Source: Ignelater luminosus (taxonomy: Eukaryota > Arthropoda > Insecta > Coleoptera > Elateridae). From it: a stretch of DNA of 64,000 bases. The notes under the pieces were generated by a model. That model saw only the letters and a program-made list of their open reading frames with translations. It was not told the DNA's origin and ran no database searches. The stretch lies in assembly GCA_011009095.1 (NCBI GenBank), contig VTPC01090686.1, positions 62,001 to 126,000 on the forward strand. Direction: 5' to 3'. Position 1 is the first letter of the stretch. Each line of letters begins with the position of its first letter. Below are positions 46,580 to 57,841 of the stretch, one piece after another. The translations under genes were made by a program, and so were the position numbers.

Positions 46580-47945
46580 CTCGCACTTCGCAATTCTTAA
46601 GAAAGTTCTATGTCAGTTGCTATAGCTCGAGCTTCGTCCTCGCACCGAACAGCTACGGAGGGTCCAGCTCGTGCTTTACTCTTCATTAACCTTTCAAATC
46701 GAGCTGTATGTCAGTCGCCGCAGCTCCGCATATTCTCTCACACAGGCCATCTTCGGTTACCCCTGGTCGGGCTCCTTCCTCCATTAACCACCTTAACAGA
46801 ACTGTATTTTGCTTTCTACGGTTCGAGTTCCGCCCTCGCACCGAACAGTTATAATGGGTTCCGCTCGTACTTCATCCCTAATTAATCTTTTTAACAGAAC
46901 TGTAGGTCAGTCGCTGCGGCTGAAACTCTGCTGCCCTCACACTTGCCATCTATGGTATGTTCCTCTCGCACTTCACCCTTCATTAACCTTCTTAACAGAG
47001 CTGTAACTGCAGTTCGCGCTACGCCCTTGCACGAGCCACTTACGGTAGGTCTCGCTCGCACTTCAACCTTAATTAATCTTCTTAACAGAGGTGTATGTTA
47101 GTTGCTACTGCTCGATCTTCGCCCTCGCACCGGACAGCTACGGTGGATTTCGTTCGTGCTTCACCTTTCCCTAACCTTTCTAACCGATTTGTATGTCAGT
47201 CATTGCGGCTAGGCATACTCCCTAACAAAGGCTTCCTTCAGTGGCGAACAAACAAACTGTATACCAGTCGCTACCACTCGAGGTCCGCCCTCGCACAGGT
47301 CATTTACTGCGGCCCACGCTCGTACTTCACTCTTTATTAACCTTCTTAAGAAAGCTGTACATTAGTAGCTGCAGTTAGAGCTCCGTCCTTGCACGGGTCA
47401 CCTACGGTAGGCCCCGCTCGCGCTTCACTCTCATTCATTAAACTTCTTAACAAAGCTGTAAGTCAGTCACTGTGGCTCATGATACACCCTTGCACAGGCC
47501 ACCCTTCATTAACGTTCTGAACAGAGCTTTATGTCAGTTACTACAGCTCGAGATACACCCTCGCACGGACAAACTGCAGTGGCCTCTGCTCGATCTTCAC
47601 CTTCCATTAGCCTTATTAAAAGAGCTGTATGTCAATCACTACGGCTCGCGATCAGCCCTCGCATAGGCTACCTACGGTGGGGCTCGCTTGCGCTTCACCC
47701 TTCATTATGCAAACTTCTTAACAGAGCTGTATATCAGTTGCTACGGCTGGAGTGGCCTTCAGTGGCCCCTGCTCGGGTTTTACTCTTTATTAACCTTCTC
47801 AACGGAGCTGTAAGTTAGTTACTGCGTTTCCGGCTACGTCCACCTACGGCGAGCAGTGCTCTCACTTCATCCTCCATTAACCTACTTAACAGAGCTGAAT
47901 GTCACTACAGCTCTGATTACGCCCTCTCACCTAGTAAAGCAGAGA
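46580..47945. repeat. Degenerate tandem array, ~98 bp unit, about 14 copies
   Basis: The phrase 'cattaaccttcttaacagag' with 'ctgtatgtcagt' recurs about 14 times. Spacings are mostly 70-105 bp, most often near 98, for example near 46684, 46784, 46880, 46981, 47070, 47170, 47334, 47435, 47506, 47606, 47703, 47787 and 47873. Between them lie 'ctcgagctccgccctcgcac' and 'cacctacggtgg'-type modules. Units are strongly diverged, so the array is old. It directly abuts the BEL/Pao relic. ORFs inside are repeat-driven. Confidence 0.8.
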
Positions 47946-48537
47946 TTCTCAAAGGTGCTGCCATTCTTCTCCTGTAGAAATGATAAAATCGGTTCCCGTG
48001 AATTTATGTAGTTATTAGTAGTGAATACTAAGACATGTTTAAGATTTTCCCGCCATCTATAATTTCTGAGTTCGAGAATTTAATCTTTTCTTTGCTGGGC
48101 TTAGCCCCTATTAGAAAAATGGATGTTTGGCCGGTTTCTATTCTTTTTTGTTCTATTTATTCTTGTAATAGGTAAAACTATACTTGTTTAAATTTCTAAA
48201 AAAAACTTTATTCCTTTGTAAATAGAAAAAGAATCGGCTCATTGTCTGTTACGCTTGGTATCTTTTAAGCTATTATGTCAAATTTATATTGTTGAAAAGC
48301 CATTAGATTCTTTTTCTGATGATAGCTAAGTCAACTATGACTTGTATTTATAAAAAAGTTCTTTAATGTAAAACTCATAGGTGAAGATGTCAATGTAATT
48401 CACTGTTAACGATCCTACATAAATTCATGACAATCGTTTTCATTATTTGATTTATTATCTATTATTCCCATTGTATAGCTTTTGTTAGATTAGAAAAAAA
48501 CATTCAAATTAGATTAGCTGCTGGTTCTTATCGAATT

Positions 48538-49960
48538 TTGATCAGAGACCTGAGAGCAGTTCACATCTGCAGGCTAGAGCTTATTTTCAACTGCCTCTTG
48601 CTAAGAACCATCTATCCCGCCGTTATGAAAGATAATCGCACAATCTTACTGCACAAGCGGGGTAATGCCCTGGTCGTGGACAACTGGCGTCCGATCACCA
48701 TAGGCTGCATTCTGAACAGAGTAATTAACAAGATTCTGGGCCAGGAACTGAGTGGTTTACTACTCGATGATCATCAACGAGGCTTCAGAAAGATCGACGG
48801 AATGCCCCTTAACACGCTGATTATGGATGCAATCATTAATTTATGAAATGCATTTGATTTGATCAGATGTGCTTCCGGACGATTTAAAGTTGATGATATT
48901 ATGTTGAGATAGGAAAGCGTTAGTACTACCATCTCGGTGGGAAAAATTACTAGAGGAGTTAAGTAAGGCGACCCGCTTTCTCCTATTTTGTTCAACTTGG
49001 TTCTTGACGAGTTATGTCGGATAGGGGCCTTAGGATCAGGTATCCCAGTGGCTAATGATGTTCGTGTCGGGGCGCTAGCTTATGCGGACGACCTAATTCT
49101 GTTAGCGGCTGCTCTAACTAGGGGTTGGAGACTTCTACGGCAGAAGGGATCTAGTCATCAATTCACTCAAGAGTGTTGTTGTTTCCGTAATGATTTTGCC
49201 GGGACGGAAGCAGCTTTTGAACGTTACAAAATCAACTTTCTGTACGTAGCTCGAACAACTGAATACCTGCGAGCTCTTCAAGTACTTAGGTCGTAAGTAC
49301 TCGTTGTTAGGGGACTCTCGCCCTACGATCAACCAGTTGGATAGAGTGACGAAGGCTCCACTCAAGCCGAACCAGAAGTTGGGCGTGCTAAAAAATCACC
49401 TAATTTCCAGGCTGCTAAGTCTGCTTCAGTTAACACGGATGGCCTGCGTGAAGTAGACAAGCTGGTTAGAATGACGATGTGCAAGTTTCTCGGCTTAAAC
49501 AAGACGGAGGCCTGGAAAATCCGTCGGTGAAAAGCTCTGTTTTCATTATATTGAAAAATAGGGTGGTAGAGTTGCCTAGGGGCGCGGACAGGGTAACCGC
49601 GGCAATCTTGGCGTTACCCGCTCAGGACAACCTGCTGGAAAAGCTCTTGCGTAGAAGCCGCTAGAGCTCAGTTGCAAGACCCATCAGGGATCCCGAGACA
49701 AGTACTTTGGGCACTGGGTTGATCAATCCCCACACTTCTGGAGTTTGTGAAGGCAGTGTAATTGCGTGGCAATCTGCTGCTAACGGTGGAAATCCCATCC
49801 AATCCTCCTCCGGACAGAAAGTGCCGAGACGGCTGTGAAAAGATGAAATCTTTGTCGCACGTTTTATAAAAGTGTCCCGTTACTCACGTACCGTGTCGCC
49901 GGTGTCTTCCGCCGTATGGTCAAACGACGAGGTTGAGTAGTGGAGCCAGATCTGATTTGC
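48538..49960 (+). pseudogene. R2-like non-LTR retrotransposon reverse transcriptase, degraded
   Basis: The plus strand reads reverse transcriptase motifs in order: 'NWRPITIGCILNRVINKILG', 'DDHQRGFRKIDG', 'KITRGVK' then 'GDPLSPILFNLVLDEL', and the catalytic 'AYADDLILLA' at 49078-49107 with both Asp residues present. Frame stops occur at 48844, 48910 and 48961, and the thumb region continues in another frame ('YLGRKYSLLGDS'). Clade assignment to R2 rests on 'DDHQRGFRKIDG' and is tentative. It is probably a 5'-truncated copy; its 3' end is not defined. Confidence 0.7.
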
Positions 49961-50189
49961 GTTAAAGGAAACCAGTGCTTATAGAGCAAACATTGAGTGG
50001 TTTAGTGACTAAATATGCTATACACGTAATAGCCTTAATAGCATATGATACAACCTCATTGATGTGTTTAACAAAGGAGAACTTGAAACACCAACATCTC
50101 ACCACGGCGACATCTCTTCGAGAATCAAAGACTTCAAAAAAATATTGTGTAGCGCAATCAAGGTTTGTAACAGATAGGCAGGTAGGTAC

Positions 50190-51335
50190 ATTGCTTGACA
50201 AAGATTAAGTCTTTTTTGTCCTGTAACTCTTTTCTCCTAAAGTATACCGTCTCAGATGAGATACGGGGAGTTAAAGTTTCACTTTAAATTTCTTATTATT
50301 TCAATATTCCAAGAAAAAAATTAAATATTGGAATGGAATTTTCTACACGTTCGTTACTCTAAGCAGCCTATTATTTTCCGAAGTTTTATGTCTGATATCT
50401 TCATCAGAGGCGGGAAATTGGGGAGTGGGCTAGCCTCCTACGCTAAGGCAAACTGTTAACGCCACTGAAAAAATTAAAAATTCTTTTTTTATTTTCAGAA
50501 TCAGTAATCGATTTAGAAAAAAGCTACTCTTGCGTTTATTTCGCAGAATGCGCCTTTATCAAGCAAAATAGGATTTCTTGAAACCTTTTAAGTTCAAAAC
50601 AGCCTGTGGTAAGGTCATACGCCATCTGAAAAACAGAATGCGAGAATCGCATCCCATTCCTTGAGAAAAACCAAGCCTTCCTTGTCTTATAACTTTTTTC
50701 CCTAAAGTGCATCGTTTCTGAGATACAGGGTGTTAAAATTTCTTGTTTTTAATTAAATCTTGACACGCTGTACAAGTGTATATTGAAAACGGCACATTTT
50801 AGGAAAAGAGTTATATTGCAGAAGCGGTTTGGTTTCTATCGAAGAATGGGATGAGAATAACTTCATCTTGTTTCTAAAATGACGTATGACTCTGCATGCC
50901 GTAGACCGATAAACTTGACAGATTTTGAGAGAATTCAACTTTACTCGAGATTGATGCATTCTACGAAAAAAACAAAAGAGTAACTTTTTGTTTCAAATCG
51001 ATCGCTGATTTTAAAAATAAAAAAAACTTTTCATTCTTTAGTGGCGTAACAATTCTTTTTAGCGTGAGGGGCTAACTTATCCACAATTTCCTGCTTCTGG
51101 TAAAGATATCAAACTCAAGATTACTTAGAATAGTAAACACCTTACAGCAACAAACGTTTGGAAAATCTCATCCCCATATCTCATTTCGTTTTAAAAATTT
51201 TAAAAAATAAGAAATTTTAAATGAAACTTTTTGACACCCTATATTGCAAAAACGGTGCACTTAAGGAAAAGAAGTAATAAAAGAAAGAAAGGTTAATTTT
51301 TGTCGAGAAATGCTTCTACCAAGTATTTGCACTCA
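50190..51335. mobile_element. Foldback-type element, fullest copy of the dispersed family
   Basis: The left arm (50190-50580) is the rough reverse complement of the right arm (50985-51335). Paired blocks include 'agtttcactttaaatttctt' with 'aagaaattttaaatgaaact', and 'tcagaatcagtaatcgattt' with 'aaatcgatcgctgatttta'. The centre (50690-50840) is itself inverted: 'cctaaagtgcatcgtttctg' against 'gaaaacggcacattttagg'. No coding capacity. Partial copies lie at 1-560, 4440-4690, 40500-40860 and 62340-62400. Confidence 0.7.
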
Positions 51336-52657
51336 TTTTGAAAACACAAATAGAAGATTATACAGGGTGTCCCACAACGTAATTCGATATTCAAGTTTAC
51401 GTCATTAAAAGTCAGAAAAGAATGACTGTTTTCAATACTAAAAAAGTTATGGACATTTTTAATGGTACAAAAAAGGCAAGCATCTCATTACGTCAACAGC
51501 ATCGTAAACAGTGGAAGCATTCAGTTTAATTCAGTTAACTTATAGGTGCAGGTATCTTTGATGATATCGGGATTTTGTGTGAGCAGGTATCAACCCAAAG
51601 TAAAGTCGTCTAATTAAAATTCTGCACCTTTTAGAAGTTTGACCTTATAATTGTTGGATAGACGTTTGCGCTAACGACTTAAATTTATCTGCATCGTTTT
51701 GATCGCGAATAACAAGATTCCAAACGAAATCACCATTATCTACGGGCCTTACATTCTTAATGTAACATTTCTCTATTGAATATCTTGTAATTGTATTTAT
51801 TAAATTAAAATCATAAATGTCAAATTTTTGTTTTTGTTTTCCATAGCCAACTGTCAGTAAGTGGACATTCACAATCTACGCTGCAAAGTGATGCTTTAGT
51901 TTCTCTAAACTGTCAATAAGAGCTAACTTTTAGTATCAATCGGCGAAAACAATTATTTTTAATGTATACTTATCCATTATGTATATGTATGTTCGTCTTT
52001 TTGCTAACCTTGAAAATTCGAAAACGCGCTCGCCATTGAAATTAATAACCAGCATATCATTGTTTATCATTAGATGCATATAATTGAACTTTCCATGACT
52101 TAATGAAACGATAATTCACTAATAAATTCCACTATTGTAATTGCATGGTAATCAAATCAGTAATACAAGTCGGTGATGCAATTTAAACTTAATTTATAAT
52201 TCATCAATGCAAAAAGTATTTATTTATATGTAGAAATACTAGATCCATTAAATTTTTTTTGATTCAATGTTATTACCTTGTTTATAATTTAAGAAACTTG
52301 AATTATCGTAATGTATTTCTTTCTCCTTATAAAGGAAAGAAATTTGTAAAGAGACGTTTTTAAGTATTTAAAGGCTGACAAAAATATTCTCGCAGTTTTC
52401 TCTTTTGGTACATCTGTGATAAAAAATCTAACTTTAGTACACATTAAATCTTTTCTGAAATTTTAAAATTAATATATCAAATTTGAAACAGTAATACTTA
52501 AATTTTAGGTTATGTGCACTTCACATATAATTAATTTGACGTTTACAAATGTCTTATAGGTATGAGTTGCGTAGCAAGAGAATCTCGCCTCGCTTTACTA
52601 TTCCAGAAAAAAATCTATATTTTCTTCTTTTATTCTTGTAATAGTGCGATAACAATA
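51336..52657. other. Intergenic, no gene recognised
   Basis: AT-rich; a 'tacagggtgtcccacaacgt' repeat end occurs at 51362. A 75-codon minus ORF (51645-51872) has no recognisable domain. Confidence 0.3.
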
Positions 52658-53089
52658 TATTTTTTTCACGTTCGTGAAAAAAAGTGCAACATTTTTCATT
52701 AATTTTCGTTTATAAAGGATGCGTTTGTTTCATCGCGATAGAAGCGTGAAAAAAAGTGCCATAACGGTTCATTTTTTCACGCATTTGAGTGAAAAAAAGT
52801 ATCATAACGTGTCATTTTTTAACGCAAAATATTTAAACACATAGGAGGCTGCCACTGGCATTTGTCAGAAATTAGAACGCATTGATGTGACGCATCGAGA
52901 AAGCCGTTATTGAAGTAGGTAGTTCTTGATTTTTATTACGAACGTGAAAAAAGTTTTGTATGCAATTCGTGAGTAAAATTACTTTTTTTCACTCGGCGGA
53001 TTTGCGCACTCGCCTACGGCTCGTGCGGCAAACTTTCCTTCTCGTGAAAAAAAGATACACTTTACTCACTTGTTGCATAAATAACTATT
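52658..53089. mobile_element. MITE-like dispersed repeat, copy 2
   Basis: Nearly identical to 23662-24039 over both flanks ('gtgcaacatttttcattaat', 'ctcacttgttgcataaataa'). It carries about 55 bp more in the middle (near 52860-52930). The beginning 'tttttttcacgttcgtgaaaaaaa' is itself an inverted repeat. Terminal target duplications are not clear. Confidence 0.75.
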
Positions 53090-53367
53090 AACAAAGCCTT
53101 TTTATGCAAAAGTTACAAATTAAGAATTGCGTTGCCTGTATCTACGAGTCCAAGGTGACAAATTTTCACTTGCATAATTTCTCCAATGTGTACTGTTGGT
53201 TGTAATTTAATGGTAAGTAGATGTAAAAAAGATGTAAAATTATTCTAATTTATAAAAATAATTCTGAATGTTTTGTTTTGTAGATGAATACAAGCCTTGG
53301 CCGAAATTCAGCAAAAAGCTATACACAAAGTGTAGAATGAGAATTAATATAAATAAAGTAATCACTA

Positions 53368-54666
53368 TGTCCAGAAAGTAAGTTCATTTTTACTGGTAAA
53401 TTAAAACAAATGTATATTAGGAAAAATAATTTATTGCAAAAGAATCTGTAGACTTAAAACTATTAGTCAACATAGCTACCACCATTTTGTAAGCATTTAT
53501 CGTAGCGTGGCACTAATTTTTGTATTCCTTCGTCATAAAACGTTGACGCCTGTGACTGTAACCAAGTTGCAATATGTTCTTTAATCTCATCGTTGTCATT
53601 GAATTTCTTGCCAGCGAGGTTTGATTTTAGTCACTGGGAGCAAGGTCCGGACTATACGGTGGGTGGTCAAATTGTTCCCATCCAAATTGAGTCAAAAGTT
53701 GCTGTGTAAGGTTTGCAGTGTGGGGGCGAGCATTGTCATGAATCAACAAAATGCCGCTAGTGAGCTTTCCACGGCGCTTATTCTGAATTGCACGACGCAG
53801 TTTCCTTAGCGTATCACAGTAAGCAATAGCGGTAATTGTTTCGCCCCGTGGTAGAAAGTCCACTAAAAGAACACCACATCTGTTCCAAAACACTGTGCAC
53901 ATGATTTTCCGGGTTGTCAAATTAGGCTTCGATGTTGTCTTTGCTGGTGACGATGTGTGCCTCCATTCCATCGATTGTCGTTTTGTCTCATGTGTCTCAC
54001 AGGCTACCCAAGTCTCGTCCCCAGTCACTATACTGTTAAGGAAATAGTCCCCGTCATTGTGATAACGAGTCAAAAATTCAAGAGCAGCACCTAGGCGTTT
54101 TTTCTTGTGATCCTCGGTAAGAGTTTTCGGTACCAAGCGTGCACAAAGCTTTCGATATCCCAGTTTGTCATGAACAATTTCATGAAGAAGGGATCGTGAA
54201 ATTAGGGGAAATTCCATAGAAAGAAGAGAAATCGTAAACTTACGGTTTCCTCTAATTTTTTCATTCACTGCATGAACAAGTTCATCATTAACCAATGATG
54301 GACGTCCACCTCTTCCTTCATCGTGCACGTTTACAGGGCCATTGTTGAATTTTTTTACCCATCTCACAACCATAGAATAACTCATTACATTCTGTCCATA
54401 CACCTCAGAGAGCTGTTGATGAATGTCCACTGGTTTCAAATTTTTCGCATTGAGAAACCGAATCACTGATCTAATCTCGCAATCGGCGGAATTTTCAATT
54501 ACCTTCGCCATTATAAACAAGCACTGTGACACAATAACAGCAGATAACTAACTCCAAATGGCGTCAATCGCTTAGTAACGATACAAGGTCATCGCCGCGC
54601 ATGCGCGGAACTGCGATCGCATCGCTGCAACGGCGGAAAATAGAAAATGAACTTACTTTCTGGACA
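53368..54666 (-). mobile_element. mariner transposon, nearly complete
   Basis: 23 bp terminal inverted repeats TGTCCAGAAAGTAAGTTCAT and on, at 53368-53390 and 54644-54666, match perfectly and are flanked by TA (53366-53367, 54667-54668). The length of 1299 bp is standard for mariner. The only obvious damage is a small deletion near the end of the transposase. Confidence 0.93.
53430..54511 (-). pseudogene. mariner transposase with a small C-terminal deletion
   Basis: A DD34D transposase starting at MAKVIENSADCE (54511; an upstream in-frame ATG at 54532 is less likely). A helix-turn-helix region includes 'YSMVVRWVKKFNNG' and 'GRPSLVNDELV'. The three catalytic acids are present in 'VTGDETW', 'LLIHDNARPHTA' and 'PYSPDLAPSD'. 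The frame stops at 53627-53629, directly after the third Asp. The remaining C-terminus ('LAGKKFNDNDEIKEHIATWL' to 'NGGSYVD' and a stop near 53466) is readable in another frame, so a few codons are deleted at the junction. Otherwise it is well preserved. Confidence 0.9.
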
Positions 54667-54668
54667 TA

Positions 54669-55299
54669 GTTATAATTAATATAAACGAAGTCTGTTTTGG
54701 GGAAGAAATTCCAGAATAATTACATCTTTCCACAAATTGCAGCTGTTCTGAATAGGAAAAGAATGGAAAAGAAAAATGAAATGAAATTACTGTAAAAACA
54801 ATCCGAAATATTACTACAGCAATCACCTTTTGCCAACTTTCGAAATTCTGAAATTAGTAAATATATACAAACTGAATATCAAGAGAAACCGATAAGAATT
54901 TTAGAAAATTGATTATACGTAAGGTGGAAGACATCAACTATTAAAAGTTTTAATCATTTTTAATCAAATCTGTCCTAAGACAATTACAAGTTAAAATACA
55001 CTGATTACGTGTTCGCAAGTCAGACGTACGAATGCTAAGTTTAGATAACAAGTTTGGAGCATCGTTAAGAAAATGAAGCAACTTATACAAGAAGTTGATG
55101 TTGCCGTCCAATCGAGAAACGGTGTATGTTGTAATATATGTATGAGAAGAGGAGAGTACCGAGTCAGTAAGGGTATAAAAATCGGAAAATCTCGAATAAC
55201 AGTAGATTATGAATTTCCTCTGAATGGCAGACACATAGCAAGGGCTCTAAGTAACACAACCATATACCAATTTCGATCTAACTAAAGAGTAATAAAGTA
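54669..55299. other. Intergenic, no gene recognised
   Basis: Two overlapping ORFs (55073-55285 plus, 54950-55234 minus) have no family I recognise. Confidence 0.3.
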
Positions 55300-55603
55300 C
55301 AGAGTGATTGAAATTGATTAAAGATGGTTTGAATTTCGCGCCAAAGTTTTTCACGTGGTAGGTTGGCTATATTGTTAACATTTAGGGTCATCCAGGGGCA
55401 GTGTTGCCAGATTTAGCACTTTAGTGTTATCTTTAACACTATAAAGACTCGTTTTTTTTTAAATTAAAATTTCAGGCTTACAGCGTACATCTGGCAACGC
55501 TGCTCCCGGTTAACCCTGAACGCTTACAAACTATAGCCAACCTACCATGTGAAAAACTTCGGCGCAAAATTCAAACCATCCCCAATTAACTGCAATCACT
55601 CTG
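55300..55603. mobile_element. 304 bp MITE with ~115 bp terminal inverted repeats and TA flanks
   Basis: CAGAGTGATTG at 55300 mirrors CAATCACTCTG at 55603, with TA on both sides (55298-55299 and 55604-55605). The arms share 'gatggtttgaatttcgcgcc', 'gtttttcac' and 'taggttggctata' with their complements. The short centre is AT-rich. The TA duplication points to a Tc1/mariner-type source. Confidence 0.88.
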
Positions 55604-55789
55604 TATAAATAATGTCTAAATGTTATTAAGGACTGTTAATTTTACTAAACGGACATATTTAATCTTATGGTAAACTTTAAATTGCAACTATTTTTTTAAG
55701 TAGTAGGCTTTGATCGCATTGGCTGTGTGCTAACTTTTATATTGTTATTGTTGTTCAACAACAGCTGTCAAATATTTGCAGCAATAAAG

Positions 55790-57840
55790 TATTGAGATCA
55801 GAAAACTAATCTTGCAGAAGTGGTGTCCAGATAAGTTGTCTGCGAAAACTCGTAAAAATTACAAAGTGTTGGGAATCTGCGGTTTTCCACATAATCAAAA
55901 AGTATAGGGAACATCATAAGCTTGACGACTTGCCCAAATCGGGGCATCGAAGCGGCCCAGTAAATGCAAATGCTTTTTGGACAGTGTTCGACGGTCATTG
56001 GATAATGTTGCAGTTCCAATGACCATCGCATTTGCTTGGAATTATTTTCCTTCATCTGCTGCAGCCACATTAGTGAGCACTTGTCGGTTTTCAGCGTAAA
56101 AGGCCGGTACTCTAGGTAGGGCCGTAATCTTCGGATCGCCCAGGCTACGGCCAGACATTCTTGCTCGTTTGCGTAGTATTGCCGCTCGCGAGGGTGGAGG
56201 CTGGCGCAGGCATATGAAATTACGCGCCGCTAATACCCATCTTCTTGATATAATACTGCTACCATGTCAATACAACTTGCATCCGTTTGTAGTTCGAAGT
56301 CCTCCAGAGCCATTTCTCCTTTCCAGCAAAAAGATTCGTTAGTGGGGCGGTGATGTGGGCGGAGTTCTGGACGTAATCACGCAGCCATTCGCAGACTCCC
56401 AGAAAGGATCGCAGCTCCATCTTGTTCGTCGGCGGCATGGTGTCGCGAATCTACTGCAGGTGCTGCTGCTTACATTGAAGGCCGGAAATGTTTCAGGTGT
56501 TGGCGGTAGTTCTCTGAGTATACGACGACGTCGTACAAGTACACGAGCGCAAAGGATCCCAGTCATGATCTCTTGTGCTATGAGCCTTTGGAAAGTGGCG
56601 GGTGCTTCCTTGAGCCCGAATAGTATCACTTGGAACTGGTAGAGGGTTTCGTAGAGGGTGGCAAAGGCGGTGCACTGGCGGATGCTGGTTTCCTTTGGAA
56701 ACTCATGATCAACGTTTACGGACGACAATGGCGGCGGCGTTTCCCGGAGGCGGTCGGTCGTGAAATCTATGTTGGCTTGAAAGTTCCCAAACTGGAGTTC
56801 AAGTCGCTGGCGGCCGAACACGGAGGGTCCAAAATCGGTGGAGGCGGTTCGGAGCTGCAGTGATCTCTCCGGGACTTCAAGTGGGGTGTCGAAGCAGTCC
56901 CAGGAGAAGTTGTAGTTGGCCTCGATGTCTTTGAGGAGCTGGACTGGCTTCCCCGCGACGATAACGGAGATGCGTGACAGCGTCTGCGGCTGTGGTCGGT
57001 TAAGTGTGGAGTAGGCCACGACGAGATTGCTGATCAACGGCTCGTCGTCCTGGCGGTGCGGTACCTTTGTGTTAGCGTGAGAGTTGATCTTGTCGGCGGG
57101 TTCCAAGGCTAGAAAGGTCGTGGGAGGCGGTAGCGACAGATGCAAAGGGTGCCGTGGGTCTATCGGCGGTTGAGGCGGCGTCCTCATGTGGCGCGGTGCA
57201 ACGGTCGGCTCAGATTATATCTCGTGTCAGCGCAGGGCGGTTAATATATCGGATTAGGCGCCACCGGGAGTCTGTTCGGTGTTCCATCTCACAGAAGAGA
57301 TTGATTGTTATGGTTGATGGTGCATGCCTCTTGGTGGTGTATTGATTTTCGAACCGCTGCGCTGCCTCTTGACCGATTTCCATGCGGCCCAAGCTGAGGC
57401 GGTGCAGTTCCGCGCAGTCCCGATGTAAATCTCGCTACAGACAGTGGCGGCACTGGGGAAGCTGGCTGCTGGCCTGAGAGGTCCGTGTTTCCACTTCGCT
57501 GACATCAACGATCAGCTCGGCGACTGTTTTAGGAGCCGCGAATGCGCAGAACGTCGCGATCTCGTTCTTCAGGGTTTTACACCAAGTGATTAAGTCGAAT
57601 TTCTACAACGTGGGCATCACGCAGTTGGACAGCAGCTGTTTCTTCCAAATAAAATTAGCGACTGGCTCGTTCTCTCTGTTGTCGCTTGCCCCATAAAGCA
57701 GTGCGAAGTTGAACTGAACAGTCATTCGGAACAGCTTTTGTTCATCTGGTGCGTCTCCGAGCGCGCGGAGACAGGTGTTGAAGAACTTGCGCGGGTCCTC
57801 GTGCTCGAACTCGCAAAGAGGTCACGATATCGTTGGTTGT
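55790..57840 (-). pseudogene. Ty3/Gypsy retrotransposon relic (gag to RNase H)
   Basis: Minus-strand order is as in a Gypsy element: a gag end with a zinc-knuckle-like 'CRHC' and 'DLHRDCAELHRL' (about 57450-57390); a protease/RT linker; reverse transcriptase with 'YQFQVILFGLKEAPATFQ' (about 56640) and a damaged catalytic box 'YLYDVVVYS' where YLDD is usual; 'KMELRSFLGVCEWLRDYV' (about 56400); and RNase H 'HPRERQYYANEQECLAVAWA' (about 56185) through 'QHYPMTVEHCP' (about 55990). Many frameshifts. No integrase or LTRs are recognised in this segment. GC content is higher than the surroundings. Confidence 0.82.
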
Positions 57841-57841
57841 A

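Noticed and set aside
46610..47818. Series of 60-95 codon ORFs with similar peptides
   Set aside because: They are readings of the ~98 bp tandem array in shifting frames, not a protein repeat family.
46580..47945. CRISPR-like regularly spaced repeats
   Set aside because: The unit is a diverged satellite without distinct spacers, in an intron-bearing eukaryotic genome; no CRISPR array or cas gene is present anywhere.
53281..54720. Idea that the mariner at 53368 interrupts a host exon ('DEYKPWPKFSKK' before, 'NEVCFGEEIPE' after)
   Set aside because: The two peptides join only by assumption, match no family I know, and lack a supporting upstream exon.
55798..57508. Plus-strand ORFs opposite the Gypsy relic
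   Set aside because: They are shadows of the minus-strand gag-pol remains in GC-richer sequence.
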